Shown here piece after piece: positions 1-12,500 of a DNA stretch of 64,000 bases. The stretch comes from Gastracanthus pulcherrimus. Taxonomy: Eukaryota; Arthropoda; Insecta; Hymenoptera; Pteromalidae. The stretch covers positions 11,752,184 through 11,816,183 of the forward strand of contig OX424572.1 in the NCBI GenBank assembly GCA_949152435.1. The letters run 5' to 3'. The notes under the pieces were generated by a model that worked only from the letters and a program-made list of their open reading frames with translations, was not told the origin of the DNA and did no database searches. A program made the position numbers and the translations under genes. Numbering within the stretch: position 1 is the stretch's first letter; every line of letters begins with the position of its first letter.

Positions 1-670
1 GTATTTTTCACGGATTGCCTGGATATTACTTTAATCTTTTACAAGAGGTATCTAGTAGACCGAGTGGATAAAACTTGTGACGGAATGAAATATCACGAAT
101 AAAATAAATAAATAGAAGTTACTGTATTTTCTCATATAATAAATAAAATGGTTTTCATTATTTAAACAATCATTTTCCCTAAATCCCCTTAGATAGTAAT
201 AACTGGTAAAATATAATAAATTAAATATCAAAATTAGAACTCTTATATATGCTAATAATATGCACATTTAAATCCAACAATAGAGAAGGAATGTGGCGGG
301 GCCCACAAACTCATGACGCTTTTGTAGTGCGTTTATGGAAAAAATATATCTGTATATGAGAATATATATGAATTTCCGTATGGGTTGTTATGAAGGTTAC
401 GAATTAATGGCAGTTTTGGGCGAAATCCATGTAGATTTCCATATAAAATCCATATGACTGCATACGAATTTCCAAATGTATTCTCTATGGATTTGCATAT
501 GAAATGCATATTCATATTTTTAACAGAGCACACGAATAGTTATCAAATCAAAAAGATATTTTAATAAAAGAGTTGATTTGATAATCCTACATCTTACCTT
601 CCTCCATGGTCCTCTACGGGTTAATCTAAATAACTACTTAAATTATACTCAAATTATATTTTATTCTTAG
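1..670. other. AT-rich flank upstream of OR-1 exon; no coding seen
   Basis: No OR-like exon or other coding signal was found here. Because the next feature starts at a splice acceptor (AG at 669-670) rather than at a convincing initiation region, this is probably intron of OR-1, with the first exon left of the window. A short repetitive stretch around 330-520 contains several variants of a 'catatgaattt/ccatatg' motif. No promoter can be pointed to. Confidence 0.5.
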
Positions 671-3568
671 ATGTGCAAAGTGGTCGAACAGTGGCACAAT
701 TTCGGCTACATTTTACTGGGCGTGCCATCTCTTCTATACTATGTAGAAATATTAGCAAAATACATGTATTTAGCCGTTAAACGCAATGAGGTTATTAACT
801 TTTTCTATTCTAAGAGTCAATTTGATGAATAATTATTCTCAATAATGTAATTTTATTCTGGCAGATAAAGCGTATTTTAGATCACATACAAATGGACTTC
901 CAATTACAAGCGAGTAAAAAGCTTGAAATTCTTCGGGAATACGCTGAAGAGGCAAGAGGTTTTAACAATATATATGCCAGTAGGTAACCGTAATTTATAT
1001 ATTTTCTAAATTATTTATGTTGTCTGATAAAACATTGAATAAAATTAATCTTCGTTGAATAACAACAGGACTGTATAATTTTTAAAGAAAATAATGGACA
1101 CAAATAAATGTACAAAATCATTTTAAAAGTCTTATTAAGGGAGTCCGAAAGTGATTTCACTGAATTACCGACTGAAGCATACATTATATACTTTAAAAAG
1201 AAAACTACGTTTATTTAGCTAAAACCTAAACTCGCTAGCCCTCCATTGAGCAATTATGGACCTATGTATCAAGTTTGAGACGTTAAAAACAACGGCACCC
1301 TAAAAAATTATTGGAATGAAAATTTCATTCCATAGTTTCTTAGGGTGTCGTTGTTTTTAACGTCTGAAACTTCACAGACAGGTCCATTACTGCTCAATGA
1401 AAGGTTAGTGAATTTGGGTTTTGTCTAAATATAAGTATTTTTATAATTATAAAAAATTATTAACTTCTCGACCGGTCAAAATCAAGGCCGGTAATTTGAA
1501 TTCTTAACTGACTTTTGGACCCCCTTAATTTCTTTTTGTTGAATATAAAACTAAAATAGATAATATTTAAAATTTTGAATATTTATTAGGTTGATTTTTA
1601 GACAATAAACCTTGACTGATAATCTGGTTTACATGGAGTCTTTGTTTTTGTCACGCTATCTTTTACAAGTTACTATCTTTAATCTAATTATTTTACGCAG
1701 GAAAAATTACTTAATACTTTACTTTAATTATCCTATTCAAATATTGTTTTTGTCAGTAACATATATGTCAAATAGTTTCTATCTATATTTCCATAAATAT
1801 TCCCAATCCACTTAATTATCCACACATACACAAAGTTACAAAACGACAATTTATTTATCTAAACCCAATCATACGTAAATATTAACGTACGCGTTTTCTC
1901 TAGTATACTTGAGCACAGTAGTCATCGTGTACAGTATATCCGTCTGGATGCCTCAGATACTCGACATCGTGGTGCCGCTAAACGAGTCGCGGCCCAAGCC
2001 GATCCCAAGATTGATGAGGTACTACGTGGACTCGATAGACGACAATTTCCACTTCATAGTCTTGCACGGCATGATAATCGACAGTTTCGGCATGTTATTC
2101 TTCGTCGGCTTCGATACTCTTCTCATCAACTGCACTCAGCATGCCTGTGCGCTTTTCAAAATTGTGATGTAAGTGTACCTTTTATCTGCAATCAATCTTG
2201 AACCATATACATATAACATGAAATTTTATCTTTATACTTTTGTCGTAGTGATGAAGTTGAAGGTTGTTTGAAAGCTAGCAGAAGCATTGAAGCTGATAAC
2301 AAGGAAGTTTTAAAACTGCATCAGGACAAATCTTACAATGAAATTGTGAAAGCAATCGATATGCACAAGCATGCTTTAGAGTTTAGTAAATATAAATGTA
2401 AAAATGTACCTTTAATTATTTATACTTTGATGCACGGTAAATTGTAAAACTTATATTTCTTCTTTGATTTTGTAGATTCATAGCAATGGTAGACTCGATG
2501 TATTCACATGTAAATTTATTTGTCATTGGTATTTCATTGCTAACTATTAGTTTAACTGAATTCGAGGTAAATATTTACCTGGATAATCTACTACGTTCAT
2601 CAGAATTTATAAAACGCTTCTTTTTAGACAGTGGTGCATCTGAAAAATACCGGTTTGATGATAAGATTCTTATTTTTTACAATCGGAGAATTGGTTCACA
2701 TATTGTATTACAATTGGCCTGGTCAAAGAGTCCAAGATCACAGTTTACTCGTCTATCAATCATGGTAATATTGAACTTTAGAGCTAAAACTCTTTAACGA
2801 ACTACCTATTTAACCTATATAGTTGTTTAAATTGGACAAAAATTACAGTAGAATAAATTAAAACTTGTATTTTTGTGGGCACTTTTCACCACTTTCTCTT
2901 AGGGAGAAAGGTACATGTTTTAAATTCATGTTTTTTGAGATCTAAAATATTACATAGATTAAATAGGTTACCACGGTAATAATTTTAACTTACAAACCCA
3001 TGACTATAGTTATTTTCGACCTCAAATATTTATCACCGAAAAATAAATAATTGGTTGTAATTAAATATATAAAACCAAAAACTAATTTTTTTCAAAGTTT
3101 CAGGCAAATATTTGAATATTTTAATAAATATCATTCTAACAGTTTTTAAAGTTAAGTCCGCATTTGTAGAATCGTTTAAATATTTGCTTGAATCATTCTA
3201 CAATAGTGTATATATTTAAATACAACTAATTATGTATCGATTGATTTTTTTTTACTTGACCTTAACTTACAATCATCACTGATCATTTCAGTTACAACTG
3301 CGAATGGTACAGAGAGGATATCTCCGACAATTGCAAGAAACTACTGAAGTTGATGATGGCTAGAAGCCAAGCGTCATCCTACCTGACCGCCGGAAAAGTG
3401 TATGTTCTCAGTTATGCAAATTTTGCGAAGGTAAAACTTATCTGCATCACACCACAGAAAAAACGTCAATTCAATGTAACACACGAAAATACGTTTCCTT
3501 GTTTTGTTTTGTTTCAGATATTGAAAGCTTCACTGTCATTCTTCACTGTATTGTTATCAGCGCAGTAA
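671..3568 (+). CDS. Odorant receptor OR-1, 5'-partial (eight 3' exons)
   Basis: Insect odorant receptor, a seven-transmembrane ligand-gated channel subunit of olfactory neurons that acts with Orco. Exons read from splice sites and phase: 671-790, 865-979, 1904-2168, 2249-2397, 2484-2566, 2628-2764, 3292-3430, 3518-3568 (TAA). Together they give 353 codons including the stop, with consistent phases; only the 2397/2484 junction is doubtful. Diagnostic family features are the penultimate-helix motif FTIGELVHILYYNWPGQ followed by QDHS (2676-2745), then the cysteine/tryptophan exon YNCEWYRED, and the C-terminal LKASLSFFTVLLS helix. The first exon starts at an acceptor with ATG as its first codon, so the N-terminal ~50-60 residues are probably encoded upstream of the window. 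Exon bodies are GC-richer than the introns. Intron 2 holds a foldback element. No in-frame stop was seen, so the gene may be functional. Family assignment is firm; orthology and ligand are unknown. Confidence 0.85.
1135..1529. mobile_element. TTAA-flanked foldback MITE (~395 bp) in OR-1 intron
   Basis: Long inverted arms: the left begins TTAAGGGAGTCCGAAAGT and the right, reverse-complemented, begins TTAAGGGGGTCCAAAAGT. Similarity continues inwards through the 'cattgagca.taatggacct' stretch to an inner palindrome around 1275-1370 (acgttaaaaacaacg / cgttgtttttaacgt). Both ends carry TTAA, the target site of piggyBac-type elements. There is no coding capacity. It resembles the element at 7541-7935 in size and ends. 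Confidence 0.7.
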
Positions 3569-3835
3569 TCTTACGCAAATACAGATTTTTATATTTATAT
3601 ATAAAAGAGTATTTACATTTTACAGAAAATAAAAGATATATTTTTCGACGTATTGGGAGTACGAAGATCTTTTCCCTGTATTTATTCAATTCAGAAAATA
3701 AAAAAAACTAATCTTTCCAAGAAATGTCTAATATCTGTCGATCCAGAATTCTACTGTTTTCCGCTTTCAGCATTTTTTCTAAACATCGGATAAGAATCTG
3801 AAAAATTACGTTACGGGATATGATATCCGTTTGTG

Positions 3836-4133
3836 CGCGTTTCAACGAGCCGACTGAGCCGCTCCAACTAACATCGAGCCGCGCATGGACGGCGATTACA
3901 ATTACTCTTTCATGGGGCGAAACAACGTCAGATCGATTCAATGCAACCAGCGCGACTACTATGCACGCGGTAATCAACAATGTATCTCGCACTTTTCGTG
4001 GAATGGGCACGTAGATCCGCATCCCTTCCGCCACTTAAACATTATACTACTGTTCGCGCAGCAACGCGATTGCGGGTTGCTGTTCAAGTATTGTACAATA
4101 TATTTGCAATACAATATATTTGCTCAGTTTAAG
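3836..4133. other. Conserved block downstream of OR-1 (present three times in window)
   Basis: This GC-richer block has recognisable diverged copies at 18590-18860 and 62580-62870, each about 250-300 bp past an OR 3' end. Shared landmarks in order are gagccgcg, the tattactctttca run, cagatcgattc.gtgcaac, taatcaacaatg.atctcg, and ttcaagtatt.tacaata. In this copy both strands are open: 83 codons from ATG 3885 on plus, 108 codons from 4034 on minus, the latter with a hydrophobic run LLITACIVVALVAL. In the other two copies both readings are broken by small indels. It may be a decayed or live small exon, a 3' regulatory segment or an old repeat; I cannot tell which. Confidence 0.5.
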
Positions 4134-7100
4134 TGATGTAGTAGTGTAGAATAAAAGAATGTTTTTTCTGATTAGAAATTATTAATTCTAAGTTATCATT
4201 TTAAAGAACGTCTTTTTAAGCAATTGTAGACTGTTTACAGTTCGTACTTATATTTTTGATATCACTTAACGTACTATGAATCTAAAGCAATATATGTTTT
4301 TACTAAAAGTTGTAGATAAAAGCAAGTCTTTTTCGTAACGTATGGTCCGGAAACGAAACAAGTTTAAGGTGGATAACCCAACTGCTGACGTTGATACAAT
4401 TATTGTTATATACTTTGATTTATTTCTTTAAAAACTTCATTAAGAATTGTATAGTCTACGCGTCAAAGTACCTTAATATCAAACTAATGCATAATAAACA
4501 AAGTACTAAGAACAATTGAGAGGCTGAATAAAATAACGGTATAACTTAAGAATAATGAAAGTAAGATTTTTTAATGATTACTCAAAAAACGCAAAAGTTT
4601 TCTATCTGGAAAGTAATTTTTTATGTATCATCGATTACTGAATGTCTTGAAATAATTGGTACAAACCAGTTTAGTCGGAACTTAAAAATAATAAATTACT
4701 AGCCGCTGATAATACTATAGAATTGTATACAAAATCAATCGTTGAAGGCAGTTTTAGATAATGTTAAAGTTTAAACAACAGGGAAAAGATGGTAAAAACC
4801 AGTTAGTATTAGTCACTATAATAAAAGAAATAGTACTTTGTGTTAACACAGATTTTATATGAATAAAATTATAAAAGTTTCAAAAATAGACTTGATTCAA
4901 GTATGATAGAATTGTATATCTACATGAAAATTTCATGTATTATTTTTCAGCGTATGTTTTAAGTATTAAAATTGTTCTTCTATAAAATCAATCAATGTGG
5001 AATTATGTTATGAAAGACTCTGTTCACTTACAAGCACGTACATTAATTTTAACTACGATTGCCAAATTTTATCAACTTCCTCAAATCAATATTTATAAAG
5101 TTATACCGATATTCCGTTCATCCCCTCAACTATAAGAATATAAACCTATATACTATACGCAGTCAGTATAGATTTGGCCTCTCTTGAAAGTTGTACCAAA
5201 CGCGGACACTGATATTTATTTCGCATTTACGGACATATTATAGATATTCTAACGATACTTATATAATAGATATACTTCGAATACAATTTCGAATACTAAA
5301 ATAAGATTTGCAGTTGTCAATAGATGGGCGTCTCAAAGAAATATAACTTTTAACCTACTTTGCTCTTCAAATATTAATGGAATTGGATATTTGCATGATT
5401 TCTAAAAATGCATACATGAGTTAGAAAATGGTTCACTATTGACAGTAAAGTATTTTTCAGAATATTTCCAATGCGAATTTATCGAAAGAAATCATTATTT
5501 ATATTTGCGATTTTGAATTTCGTGCGAATTTTTTCGAAACGATTCCTATTGTCCAGTCGATTTGTGACGTCACGATCTTATAAATTTGGAAATTTAGTAC
5601 GGGAAAATACTTAAACGCTGAAATATTCATTCATGAAAAATATTTTTAAACAAAATAATGTGGCATATATCATTTTTAATTTTCGACCACAAATCCAATG
5701 GTGATATCAAATTTTGGGTCCAATTTTATTTTAAGGCGCATTTGAGTCTTAAATTCATTTTTTCAAATAAGAACATGTCTATTTAATTATATTTGAATTC
5801 CTCATTTATAATACATACGGATACATATTTTATTTATATAAAACCACTGCCTGATTTCATATAGAAGAATGCCCAATTTTGATAGAGTTCAAACGAATTA
5901 GGTTGGGTTTCAATGATCTATATATGATCAATAAACTAAATATGTATTCGTATGTATTTTGAGACGAGGAATAAAAATATGTAATAAAAAGGATCTGTTG
6001 ACATTTGAAAAAAAAAACATAATTGGATTCATAGTCTAAAATTATAAATGATATATGGGCTATTCGCACAAACTTCGGATTTTATTATAAAAAATTTTTT
6101 TTTTTATATATTTTGAGCACATGTCTGAAATTTTTAGTATACGTTCTTTCAGCTGTTAGAATACAAAATCCAATGTGGTGCAACGTTTTAAAGCAACGCA
6201 CCAAAAGTTATTAACGTTTTTTACACATTTTTTCATTTTTTCGTGATTTTAAACTTATTTTTGAAGAATAAGTTAGTAAATCATATGTAATAATAAATAA
6301 AAAAAAACAGTGAAGTCAAATTACATAAAAATATTTATTTCACGTAGAATGTTATGCGAAGAAATCCGCCAATTTAATCTAGTACTTTCGAACAAACTTT
6401 TTCTTATTCTGTAGATTACACAACGATGAAACACGTCGAGGAAAATTCGAAAAATTAGCTGCGACTTTATTTTCCATTTAACAATAATTAAACAATAAAA
6501 CCATAATTCTAATCAACTGAGTGCAAATGATCAATTTTTAAATTCCTTGAATTTTTCATATTTTTTTACGCTCTGTAACTTCTTAAATAATGATGTAAAA
6601 AATGGGGCGAGTGAATTTTAGTTTAATAGTGTTGTAAATAATGGAGCACAAATGTATTTAGTCAAAATTTTTAATGACAGATGATGTGCTAATAAAAAAT
6701 ATGCGTTTTTGCTTGCGTGCACGTTTTGCCTTCTTAAGTATACATTCCATGTTTACTCCCTTATTATGGGAGCACATGATTCCGCCATGTTTAGATGTGT
6801 TGCTTTTGTGTCCTAGAACACTATCCATGTGGTTTTATAATGATTTTGTTTACGCACCAATAGCGATGCGGCATAATAGTAATAAATATTAAAACTGAAA
6901 AAAAGTAGTCACGCCACTTTGGTGCCTTGTAACTTTTTCCCTATTAAGAGTACAGATTTCTAACATGTCATATTCGATTGCGCTTACCAAATTCTTGAAA
7001 TTCATCACCCATTTAAACATTTTCAAAAGACGCAGCAAATTCTACAGAAAAAAAAAATAAAAAAAATACGAAAGTCACGCGTCGTTTTCTGCAAATTTTC

Positions 7101-7540
7101 CTATTTTATTTATGTATCGTATGAATTTTTGTCTTCAAAATGTATACTATAATACTTTCTTTTTTTTTACATATTGTAAACAATGTATCCAATCTAGTTC
7201 TTGGCTGATAAACGAGCAAAAATATTGTATTAGCACCAAAAATATTGCGTCACACAAAATTCCGAACTAATTGAGAATTGCCCATATGCCACATTGTTTT
7301 GTTTAGAAATATTTTCCATGAGATATTTCAGCGTTTAATCGTTTTTGCGCACTAAAGTTCCAAATTTATAACATCGTGACGTCCCAAAACGACTTAATAC
7401 CCTTAAATGCGTGGGAAGATAAAAAAACTATTATCTATGGATGTATCCTATTTAAAGCAATGTAAACAGTCTAACCATACTCGGGAATTTCTACTTATCT
7501 ATACGATTTTTCACCGCGTTTTCCTTAACTTTCCTCACAT
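4134..7540. other. AT-rich spacer without recognisable gene
   Basis: About 3.4 kb of AT-rich sequence. I see no OR exon motif, no long open frame with coding character and no clear transposase. Short A/T runs are frequent (e.g. 6093-6107, 7149-7158). Two palindromic words are shared in inverted form between 5540-5620 and 7285-7400 (gacgtca/tgacgtc contexts, the 'atatttcagcgttta' word), which suggests an old inverted-repeat element, poorly preserved. Confidence 0.4.
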
Positions 7541-7935
7541 TTAAGGGGGATCTTTCGCTAGATATAGGACATAAAACAAAAAATCGTATGAGAGTTTATC
7601 AAGGACTTATGATAAAACTAATGATATATACTTAATAATAGCCCAGAAGTAAATGAAAAAAAAAATGTTCCAAAAAAATCGTGACGTTACAAGTGTAAAT
7701 ATTGTAAAATCTAAAAAATATTTAGTTAAACCCTAATTTTTCTTTATTTCTTTACTAAATATTTTTTAAATTGACAATATTTTCACTTCAGAGGTCACGA
7801 TTTTTTTGGAACATTTTTTCTCATATAGTTATCTACTATGATAGAGCACATTTCATTACTTTTATCATAGAACCTTTATAAACTCTCATACGATTTTTGT
7901 TTTATGCCCTATATCTAGCGAAAGACCCTCCTTAA
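7541..7935. mobile_element. TTAA-flanked foldback MITE (~395 bp)
   Basis: The left arm has TTAAGGGGGATCTTTCGCTA and the reverse complement of the right end has TTAAGGAGGGTCTTTCGCTA. The arms continue with 'gatataggacataaaac' / 'gttttatgccctatatc', 'atcgtatgagagttta', and the inner pair 'gttccaaaaaaatcgtgac' / 'gtcacgatttttttggaac'. TTAA lies at both ends, as expected after insertion by a piggyBac-like transposase. There is no ORF. Ends and length match the 1135-1529 element, although the interiors differ. Confidence 0.75.
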
Positions 7936-8499
7936 GAGGGTCAATTCTTATTTAAAATTCAGGTTTTGGCGAGCTAAGCAATGGTATAAGTTTTATACGT
8001 TCCCCTTCAACGGCTCAAATATTATAAATCCGTTGTCATCCTCTTTTTAACCAGAGATTACTTATGAAACTTCTTAGGTCCTATCGTAGAGAGATTTCGT
8101 TATAAGTCGTATAAAATTTTTATAGGAATTTATTTGCTTTACCAGCTTTTAGGCACGACCGCGACACGGAAGTGCCTTATATTTTCGTTAGCGAAAAATG
8201 TGTGCGATAGGATATCTCACGCAATTTTTTACCAATCGCGCTGAAATTTTAGGAGAGATCTCCTCCAGCACAATATGAAATTCTATTTTTTTTTATCCCG
8301 ATCCTGTACGTAGTTTTTAAATTGCGAGCACTTTTTGCTTATTTTTACGTGTTTTTTTTTTAAATTAATGTTACACGATTATCTCCGCGAAATCTTAGCG
8401 GATCAGGCTCAAAAATTTTTTGGAAACTCTCCTAAGTATAAAAACTTGATGGTCCTATTTTGAGATTGATCCTGCAAATATACGCTGAATGCGGCGACT

Positions 8500-8965
8500 A
8501 TAAAAAATCGTTATAAACGGTTTTTGGGCTATAATTTGAAAACTAAGCATTCTACGAAAAAAAGTTACATAGAAAAGTTGTAGATCTTTGAAAAATACAA
8601 CTTTTTCCCATGGATATCTATTTATGAAAATACTTTTAACTCGAGTTAACAGGCCAAAAACGAATTTTAACATCGAAAAAACAGCTTTTTACCATATAAC
8701 TTTACATCTATGCATTTTACATGAAAAAGTTAAATAGAAAAGTTGTAGATCTTTGAAAAATACAACTTTCTTTTCTTGACACCAATTCGCGAAAAAGCTT
8801 TTAAATCAAGTTAATAGTCCAAAACCGATTTTTGACATCGTAAAATGCAGATTTTTACTATAAAACTTTGCAGGTATGCATGTTACGTAAAAAAATTTAA
8901 TGAAAATGTTGTAGATCTCAAAAAAAACACAACTTTATATGATAGCAAATATTTAAAAAAAAAGC
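8500..8965. repeat. Tandem repeat, ~175-bp unit, about 2.7 copies
   Basis: The word aaaagttgtagatctttgaa followed by aatacaac recurs at about 8573, 8741 and, degraded, 8906. Each is preceded by a 'gcatt.tac..aaaaa' segment and followed by 'ttaa.tcgagttaa.aggccaaaa.cga.ttt'. The minus-strand open frame 8455-8673 lies within the repeat and is not considered a gene. Confidence 0.7.
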
Positions 8966-9147
8966 TTCTACACAAGAAACAGCATAAAAAACGATTTTTC
9001 ATACACATCATTTAATAACAATTGCGGTGCAGCACGCCCAATCTATCCTAAAATTATTTAAAGATGTCCCCTATTCAAAAAAGAACAATATTCTTTTACT
9101 GATTTCTGTAAAAATAAACAGATAATAGTGTCAGCGTTAAATGTAAG

Positions 9148-9280
9148 CTTTAGTTTAGTGCTTCGCGTGAGCTGAGCTCGGTCGAGCCTCTAATGCAAAA
9201 CGCGAAGCGCTTTGCATGCCTTGCATCGCGATGCGATGCAAGGCGCGGAGGTGCTTAAGAGCGAGCGCGAAGCACTAGTT
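9148..9280. repeat. GC-rich nested palindrome
   Basis: Outer arms 'agtgcttcgcg' (about 9157) and 'cgcgaagcact' (about 9260) enclose a tight inner palindrome, ccttgcatcgc / gcgatgcaagg. GC content is well above that of the surrounding DNA. It could fold into a stable hairpin. A short foldback element or a satellite fragment is the most likely origin. Confidence 0.6.
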
Positions 9281-9522
9281 TAAATAATGGAGTTTCAACA
9301 CACTATTTCGAACAAATGCTCTGATAGGACCGTAAAAACATCATCAAGTAATCTGTAGTTAAAATTTCAACCAATTCCATCCATATTTACCAGAGAAAAA
9401 CGGTTTGAAAAAATTTCTCAACATGTGCCTATAAGGCAGGTTTCTTTCGGCGGAATTCACCTCCTGTTTCAATAAAAATCGTGCCCCTCGCCCTATCGAA
9501 AAACAAATCCATACGCGAAAGC

Positions 9523-12500
9523 ATGCTCGGCAAGGAGTCGCACTATGCGACCCAACTGAATCGATACTTCCTGGTACCGATCGGCCTCTGGCCCCTCGCC
9601 CGTGACGCTCCGTTAGCGCTGCGTCTGCTCAAGCGACTCGCGGTGGTGGTCTGCTACTGGCTGATCAGTTTCCTGCTGGTCCCGTGCGCCCTGCATACCT
9701 TCCTCGAGGAGCCCGATCTCGCGAGCAGGTTCAAGCTCTTCGGCCCGATGAGCTTCAATCTGATGGCGATCGGCAAGTACTGCTCGCTCGTGGGGAGAAC
9801 CGAGGGGATCGGCGCCTGCCTCGAGCACGTCGAGGAGGACTGGAAGATGTACCGAGATCGGAATGCAAAGGTGCTATGGACGAGTGATGTTTTTTTTTTG
9901 AGATGATCCATGATTTCTTGTGATTGAACTCGTTGATCTCTACTGAAAAATCTCATGTGGAAGCCATATGGGATTTCACGTGGTGTTCTACATGTGGACC
10001 ACGTAGGGATCCATGTTGGATCCCACTAGAGATTTCAAAATGTACAAATCATCTTTTCATAGTCCTAGTAACTACAATGGGATTTAAGGTGATTTTTTCA
10101 TGAGATTGTATTTAGGACTCATGTGGAATCAAATTTACGAATATTCTTTTACAGCTGTATGTGGGATGCCATGTAATATTCTAAAATTTGTGAATCTTTT
10201 CTTCATAGTCCTACTCCTGCAATGACTTTAGCGAGATTTTTTCATAGGATCTTATATAGGATCCATGTTTGACAAATTTAGCGTGATTTTTTCATTCGAT
10301 CCAATGTAGGACCCATGCTTGATAAATTTACAAATCTTTTTTTACGATCCTTTGCAGGATCTCACAAATTATTTTAAAATAAAACATGGGACCACGTGTG
10401 GGACATTTAAAAGGTACTAATATTTTTTTATAATCTTGATCTCACAGTGAATTTTATTGCAATTTTTTCGTTGAGACTTGCATGTGGGATCCCTGTGGCA
10501 TCCAGAGAGGATTAAAATTTAGGAATGTTTTTTTTTCGGTTCCACACGAGATTCCAGGTGGTCCTTCATGGAACTATCAAATAAAGAAAAACGCATCTCT
10601 TCGCGTAATGCGTATACATGGATGTCTGTTTAGGGTGTACGTTTAAAGAACTTTCCATATTTACGTACGTATATAGGCAGAACTTGAGATAATGCGAAGA
10701 AATGCGAAGCTTGGCCGATTCCTCACGTACCTATGCGCTGCTTTCATGTACGGCGGAGGTTTCTTCTATCACACGATATTGCCACTGTCCCTCGGAAGAA
10801 TCGCAACGTCCGAGCTTACCGAACAATTACTGGAGCTTCAGACGGAAAACAGTACGGACATTCTCGATATTGGAAAAGGTATGCTTCTTATAAACCATTA
10901 TAAGAATTATTACTATATCCTAGAAGAAATAATAAAGCTAGAGTCGAAAATCCGAGAAAACTTTAAAAGAAGAGTGTACAACCGTAAGAAAGCGAAAATT
11001 TCTATTGCTCTAGGAACGTAATTTTATAACCTCTTAAAGATTATTTCACATTTCCCCAACGAACTTGCTTTGTACTGTCTGTACTTGCCACTTTTTCACT
11101 TACATTTCAATGACATAACATCACTGATACGGAAGTAATCCTTACAATTTTAATAATTGCAGTATATTATCGGTGCTTTAAGCTTGATTTTAAGTATTAG
11201 CATCCAAAATTGAGTAATAATACTGAATCTCATATCTACATTGTTTATATTCAATCATAAATATAATGTTCAATATTGAACATAATACTTAATCGTTTAG
11301 TCTCGAATGTAGAGTAATCACACTCAACATTGAGAGTAATACTAAAACTGAAGGTTAACATTAAATTTTTTGATATATATAGGGGTGTTATTACTAAAAA
11401 AAAGCTGCAGAACCCTGAACCTACAGCCCTTAGATACACAAATCCTAAAACCACAAACTCTAATACCATAAACCCCAAGCCCATAAACTCTAAGCAAGTA
11501 AACTATAAACCCGTAAAGCCTAAGCCCATAAACTCTAACCAAGTAAACCCTAAACCCATTTACTATATAGCTGCATTTTTTTCTTCTGGATTGTTTATAC
11601 CCGCATGAATCTAAAAATTCACTAGACCTAAAACCATAAACCTTAAACTCCAAGCCCATAACCCCTAAACACGTAAACCCTACACCCATATATTCTAAAC
11701 CTATAATTCATGAACATGCATGAATTCCTTAATTTATTAACCGTAAAATCATAAAACCATAAATTTTAAACCTTTTAAACCCTCATGCGATAAATCCTAA
11801 ACCCACATATCCTAAAACCATAAACCTTAAAATTCTCTAACCGTAAAACTATAAAACCCTAAATCATAAACTCATAAAACCTAAATTTATAAACCCTAAA
11901 CATATAAACTCTAAATCCATAAACCCTAAAATGTAAACCCTAAACCACAAACTTGTAAACCCATACACCCAATAACTCATAAACCTTAATTTCACCTTAA
12001 AATTCAACTTCAGTAATACACTGTATTTACGTCTTTCTTGAGTACTAAATTAATAACAGTTAATTCTCTCGCTAAGATTAACAATCTTTTTCTTAATAAT
12101 ATAAGAGGTTTCACAAGCAAACTTGACTTCTTTAAGCTGGTTTAATTTTTTGAAATATGTTTGTTTTTATCTACATCTTAATGTTATTTAACATTTGCGT
12201 GATAAGAAAAATGAAATAGGAGCGCCCTAAGTATGGCTAAAGGTCAGTAAAATTCAAAACATTATGTCAGTGCTGGACAAAAACGATTAACCCATAAAAC
12301 AGAAAAGGAATCATAAATAATTACGAATTAACTTTTATTTAATTATTACTACATTTTTACTTTAACCCTTTGTGGCTTAGTGGCTTATATATGATAATAG
12401 CCACCTCTTTCGTCTAAGATTTTTATGTATACAAATTTTACTTATAGGTGTATATAAATGATTTTACATTCTTCTATTAGCTAAGAGGTTTCTCTATAAT

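Noticed and set aside
9613..9956. Three open frames overlapping OR-2 exon 1 on both strands
   Set aside because: They are shadows of a GC-rich OR exon; the OR frame alone matches the family and splices in phase.
11251..11689. Open frames of 77-115 codons on both strands in OR-2 intron 2
   Set aside because: They arise from the telomere-like repeat, whose unit has few stops; composition is repetitive and no start or splice context fits.
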